Source of the DNA: Myxococcales bacterium | GTDB taxonomy: Bacteria > Myxococcota_A > Polyangia > Polyangiales > Polyangiaceae | Assembly (NCBI GenBank): GCA_013297655.1 | Contig: JAAFHV010000003.1 | Coordinates: forward strand, 1 to 64,000 | DNA length: 64,000 nucleotides | Reading direction: 5' to 3' | In this document: positions 61,516 to 64,000 of the stretch, piece by piece | Position numbering within the stretch: the stretch's first letter is position 1 | Layout: each line of letters starts with the position of its first letter | The notes under the pieces: generated by a model | The model's input: the letters and a program-made list of their open reading frames with translations, nothing else | Databases searched by the model: none | Told to the model about the DNA's origin: nothing | Position numbers and translations under genes: made by a program

Positions 61516-61860
61516 CGCCCGAATCTAGAGCACCGAACGCGCGCTGCAAGAAGAAGCCGCTTCGGGATAGGCCTCGCCACGTCGACGATGACCATTCGCC
61601 ACAATGCCGTCGCGAGCGGCAAGGCGCGTGTCGCGCGCATTCGCACGTTCGCGCACCGCCAGGGTCGCGTCACGAGACGCGAGCGATGGCAAAGCTCGCG
61701 CGGAACGCACTTTGGCACTTCGAGCGGAGACGCCAAGTCGACCCGAAACGACGCGCCAAAAACACTCACGTTTCACGCGCCATCGACAGTCGAGGTCGCT
61801 GCGTCACTCGATGACGGAAATTGCGTGCGTGCAAGCACTTAGAATGCTTAGTGTCGACCC
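61516..61860. other. Divergent region between LysR and trehalose genes
   Basis: 345 bases with no supported gene. It should contain promoters for both; a LysR-type T-N11-A site cannot be singled out by eye. Confidence 0.45.
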
Positions 61861-64000
61861 ATGGCAAGCCACGTCGACCACTGGCTCGCGCTCGCGCGGC
61901 ACACTCCCCTCGCGCTCTTGCTCGATCTCGACGGCACGCTGATCCCGTTCGCGTCGACGCCCGGCGAGGCGCGCCCCTCGCCCGAGCTCTTGACGTTCCT
62001 CGCGAAGGTGGCGGCCGCTCCTGGGGTCACGTGCGCGGTCGTCAGCGGAAGACCGAGGAGCTCACTCGAGGAGATGTTCGCGTCCGTTCCGGAGCTTCGC
62101 CTCGTGGCCGAGCACGGCGCTTGGCGCAAAGGCAGCGGCGCCTGGCACCCCGCGGCCCAAGTAGAGGTCTCCGCCCTCGACGAGCTCGAGCAGCTCTTCG
62201 CGCCTCTCCTCGCTGCCCACGCCGGCTCGTTCGTCGAGCGGAAGAGCGCGTCGGTCTGCGCACACTATCGTTGCGTGCCCGCGGCGGAGCGCGAGGCATT
62301 CCTCGTCGGCGCGACCGCCCTCGTCGAGCGCTGGCTCGAGTCGCATCCATCGTTCGATATTTTGGACGTCGTCGAGGCGATCGAGGTCCGGGCGCGCCAC
62401 GTGAACAAGGGGATTTCGCTCGAGTGGGTGCGCGAGCGCGCGGGGGTGGGCGTCCGCTGCATCGCACTCGGCGACGACGTGACGGACGAGGACATGTTCG
62501 CCGTTCTCGGCCCCGGGGACGACGCGATCCTCGTCGGCCCCGGGCGCCGCCGGTCGACCCTCGCCCGCTGGCGCCTCTCCGATCCGCCGGCGGTGAGCGA
62601 CTTTCTGCGGTGGATCCTCGCCGCGCGCCAGGAAGGCAGCGGCCCCGATCACGCGCTCCCCGTCGCGATGGCTACTTACTCCCGACCTCGCGCGGGAACG
62701 AGCAGCGAGCGACCGCGCCTGCTCGCCATTTCGAACCGCTTGCCGCACCTCCGCGAGCGCGCCGAGCCCTCCGACAAGCGCAACCGCAACGTTGGGGGCC
62801 TCGTATCCGCGCTCGAGCCCGTGCTCGCGGAACGTCACGGACTCTGGCTCGGATGGAGCGGCAAATCGACCCCCACCGCCCAAGCGAGCGCGGTGAGGAC
62901 CGACGCGGAGACCTCGCCTTCACTCGCGTGGATCGACCTACCGGAGGCGTGGCAGGGCAAATACTATAATGGCCTATGCAACCGCGGACTGTGGCCGCTC
63001 TTTCATAGCTTTCCGGGCCGGGTGCGCTTCGCCGACGACGAATGGGAGGCCTACGTCCAGGCGAACGAGGCATTCGCGGCTGCCGCGGGCGAGCTCGTCG
63101 ACCCCGACGCCGCCATCTGGGCACACGACTATCACGTGCTCCTCGTCGCGACCGCGCTTCGCCGCCGCGGTCACCGTGGGCCGCTCGGCCTCTTTTTGCA
63201 TATCCCGTTTCCCGGCGCCGACCTCTTCGAGATGCTCCCCTGGGCAGGGCAAATCCTGGACGGCCTCCTCGATTTCGACCTCGTCGGCTTCCACACCCCG
63301 GGATTCGCGGCGAACTTCCGCGAGTGCGTTTCACGCTTTACCCCGGGCCAAGTGGGCGACGACGTGGTGCTGCATCGGGGGCGCAGGACGCGCGTCCAAG
63401 TGTTCCCGATCGGCATCATGCCGGAGGGCTTCCAAGAGCCGGCCGAGCCCGCCACAGCGGCCGACGTGGCCGCTCTCGTGAGCTCGCTCGGCGCGACGCG
63501 GTTGGTGCTCGGGGTAGATCGATTGGACTACACGAAGGGCATTCCGGAGCGCCTGCTCGCCTTCGAGCGCCTCCTTCGGCTCTTCCCCGAATGGCGCGGC
63601 AAAGTGTCCCTCGTGCAGGTATCGGTACCTTCCCGCGCCGACGTTCCCGAATACGCAGAGCAACGGCAAATCATCGAGACCGCCGTCGGGCGCATCAACG
63701 GGGAATACGGGGAATCGCACTGGGTGCCCGTGCGCTACCTCTACCGCTCCTATACGCGCAATCACCTCGCGCTCCTTTATCGCACCGCCGACGTGGGCTA
63801 CGTCACGCCGCTCCGCGACGGGATGAACCTCGTCGCGAAAGAGTTCGTCGCCGCCCAAGATCCGACGAACCCCGGCGTGCTCCTGCTCTCTCGTTTCGCC
63901 GGCGCCGCGGTAGAGCTCCACGAGGCGCTGCTCACGAACCCGTACCACGCCGACGGAATGGCGCGCGATCTGGACCGCGCGCTGCGCATGCCGGCGCCGG
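61861..64000 (+). CDS. Fused trehalose-6-phosphate phosphatase/synthase, 3' end outside window
   Basis: At least 713 codons from ATG 61861 with no stop before the edge. The N-terminal domain (about 1-250) is a HAD-type trehalose-phosphate phosphatase: LLLDLDGTLIPF, VSGRPRSSLEEM, and IALGDDVTDEDMF. The second domain (from about 275) is a GT20 synthase: AISNRLP, NVGGLVSAL, GWSG, KYYNGLCNRGLWPLFH, WAHDYHVLL, VDRLDYTKG and RDGMNLVAKEF. It should make trehalose from UDP-glucose and glucose 6-phosphate in one polypeptide. The known bifunctional enzymes usually have the synthase first; here the order is reversed. A glucosylglycerol-phosphate role cannot be excluded. Trehalose is an osmotic and desiccation protectant. 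Confidence 0.93.
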   Translation, partial: MASHVDHWLALARHTPLALLLDLDGTLIPFASTPGEARPSPELLTFLAKVAAAPGVTCAVVSGRPRSSLEEMFASVPELRLVAEHGAWRKGSGAWHPAAQVEVSALDELEQLFAPLLAAHAGSFVERKSASVCAHYRCVPAAEREAFLVGATALVERWLESHPSFDILDVVEAIEVRARHVNKGISLEWVRERAGVGVRCIALGDDVTDEDMFAVLGPGDDAILVGPGRRRSTLARWRLSDPPAVSDFLRWILAARQEGSGPDHALPVAMATYSRPRAGTSSERPRLLAISNRLPHLRERAEPSDKRNRNVGGLVSALEPVLAERHGLWLGWSGKSTPTAQASAVRTDAETSPSLAWIDLPEAWQGKYYNGLCNRGLWPLFHSFPGRVRFADDEWEAYVQANEAFAAAAGELVDPDAAIWAHDYHVLLVATALRRRGHRGPLGLFLHIPFPGADLFEMLPWAGQILDGLLDFDLVGFHTPGFAANFRECVSRFTPGQVGDDVVLHRGRRTRVQVFPIGIMPEGFQEPAEPATAADVAALVSSLGATRLVLGVDRLDYTKGIPERLLAFERLLRLFPEWRGKVSLVQVSVPSRADVPEYAEQRQIIETAVGRINGEYGESHWVPVRYLYRSYTRNHLALLYRTADVGYVTPLRDGMNLVAKEFVAAQDPTNPGVLLLSRFAGAAVELHEALLTNPYHADGMARDLDRALRMPAP

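Overview
The window reads as chromosomal DNA of a high-G+C, gene-dense Gram-negative bacterium. The closest fit is Myxococcota, perhaps the Polyangia side. The reasons are several Hanks-type Ser/Thr kinases, an FHA-sigma54 activator, many small Cys-rich or Ala/Pro/Asp-rich lipoproteins, TPR-type outer-layer proteins, and hybrid-like histidine kinases without partner regulators. This is inference from gene content; no rRNA or marker gene is present. I see no tRNA, rRNA, CRISPR array, transposase or prophage module.

Layout. 0-6 kb: a DUF3060-like lipoprotein (cut by the window edge), then a tightly overlapping unit of FHA-sigma54 activator, TPR protein, lipoprotein and Ser/Thr kinase. 6-25 kb: mostly housekeeping or unlinked genes: DUF4173 membrane protein, WYL regulator divergent from a GFA-family protein, COG2509 flavoprotein, SpoU rRNA methyltransferase, BON and glycine-zipper stress proteins, a second kinase, a lipoprotein amidohydrolase, an acetyl-CoA hydrolase/transferase, lipoproteins, an esterase-like protein and an AsmA-like protein.

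25-41 kb is a stress or dormancy island. It holds a PNPOx-fold stress protein, two small proteins, a sigma54 activator with XylR_N and V4R sensor domains, phosphoketolase (xfp), two paralogous soluble histidine kinases each convergent with a CBS-pair protein, a Ca2+-type P-ATPase, a CsbD-like protein and a universal stress protein. Most of these genes have a -24/-12 (sigma54) element upstream. Similar elements precede the BON gene (12.5 kb), the type III PKS cluster (41.5 kb), the hemerythrin gene (56.5 kb) and a DUF3618/holin-X operon (60.4 kb). I propose a sigma54 regulon, with the activator beside xfp as the likely controller.

40.5-46.7 kb is a type III polyketide/phenolic lipid type cluster (acyltransferases, chalcone-synthase-like enzyme, flavoprotein, hydrolase, methyltransferase). 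47-50 kb is a coupled operon of a small helical protein, a double-domain KaiC-like ATPase and a histidine kinase. 50-57 kb holds a kinase with zinc ribbon, a PAS histidine kinase, a propeller-like lipoprotein and hemerythrin. The window ends with a NhaR-like LysR regulator and a large trehalose enzyme in which the phosphatase domain precedes the synthase domain; it runs off the right edge.
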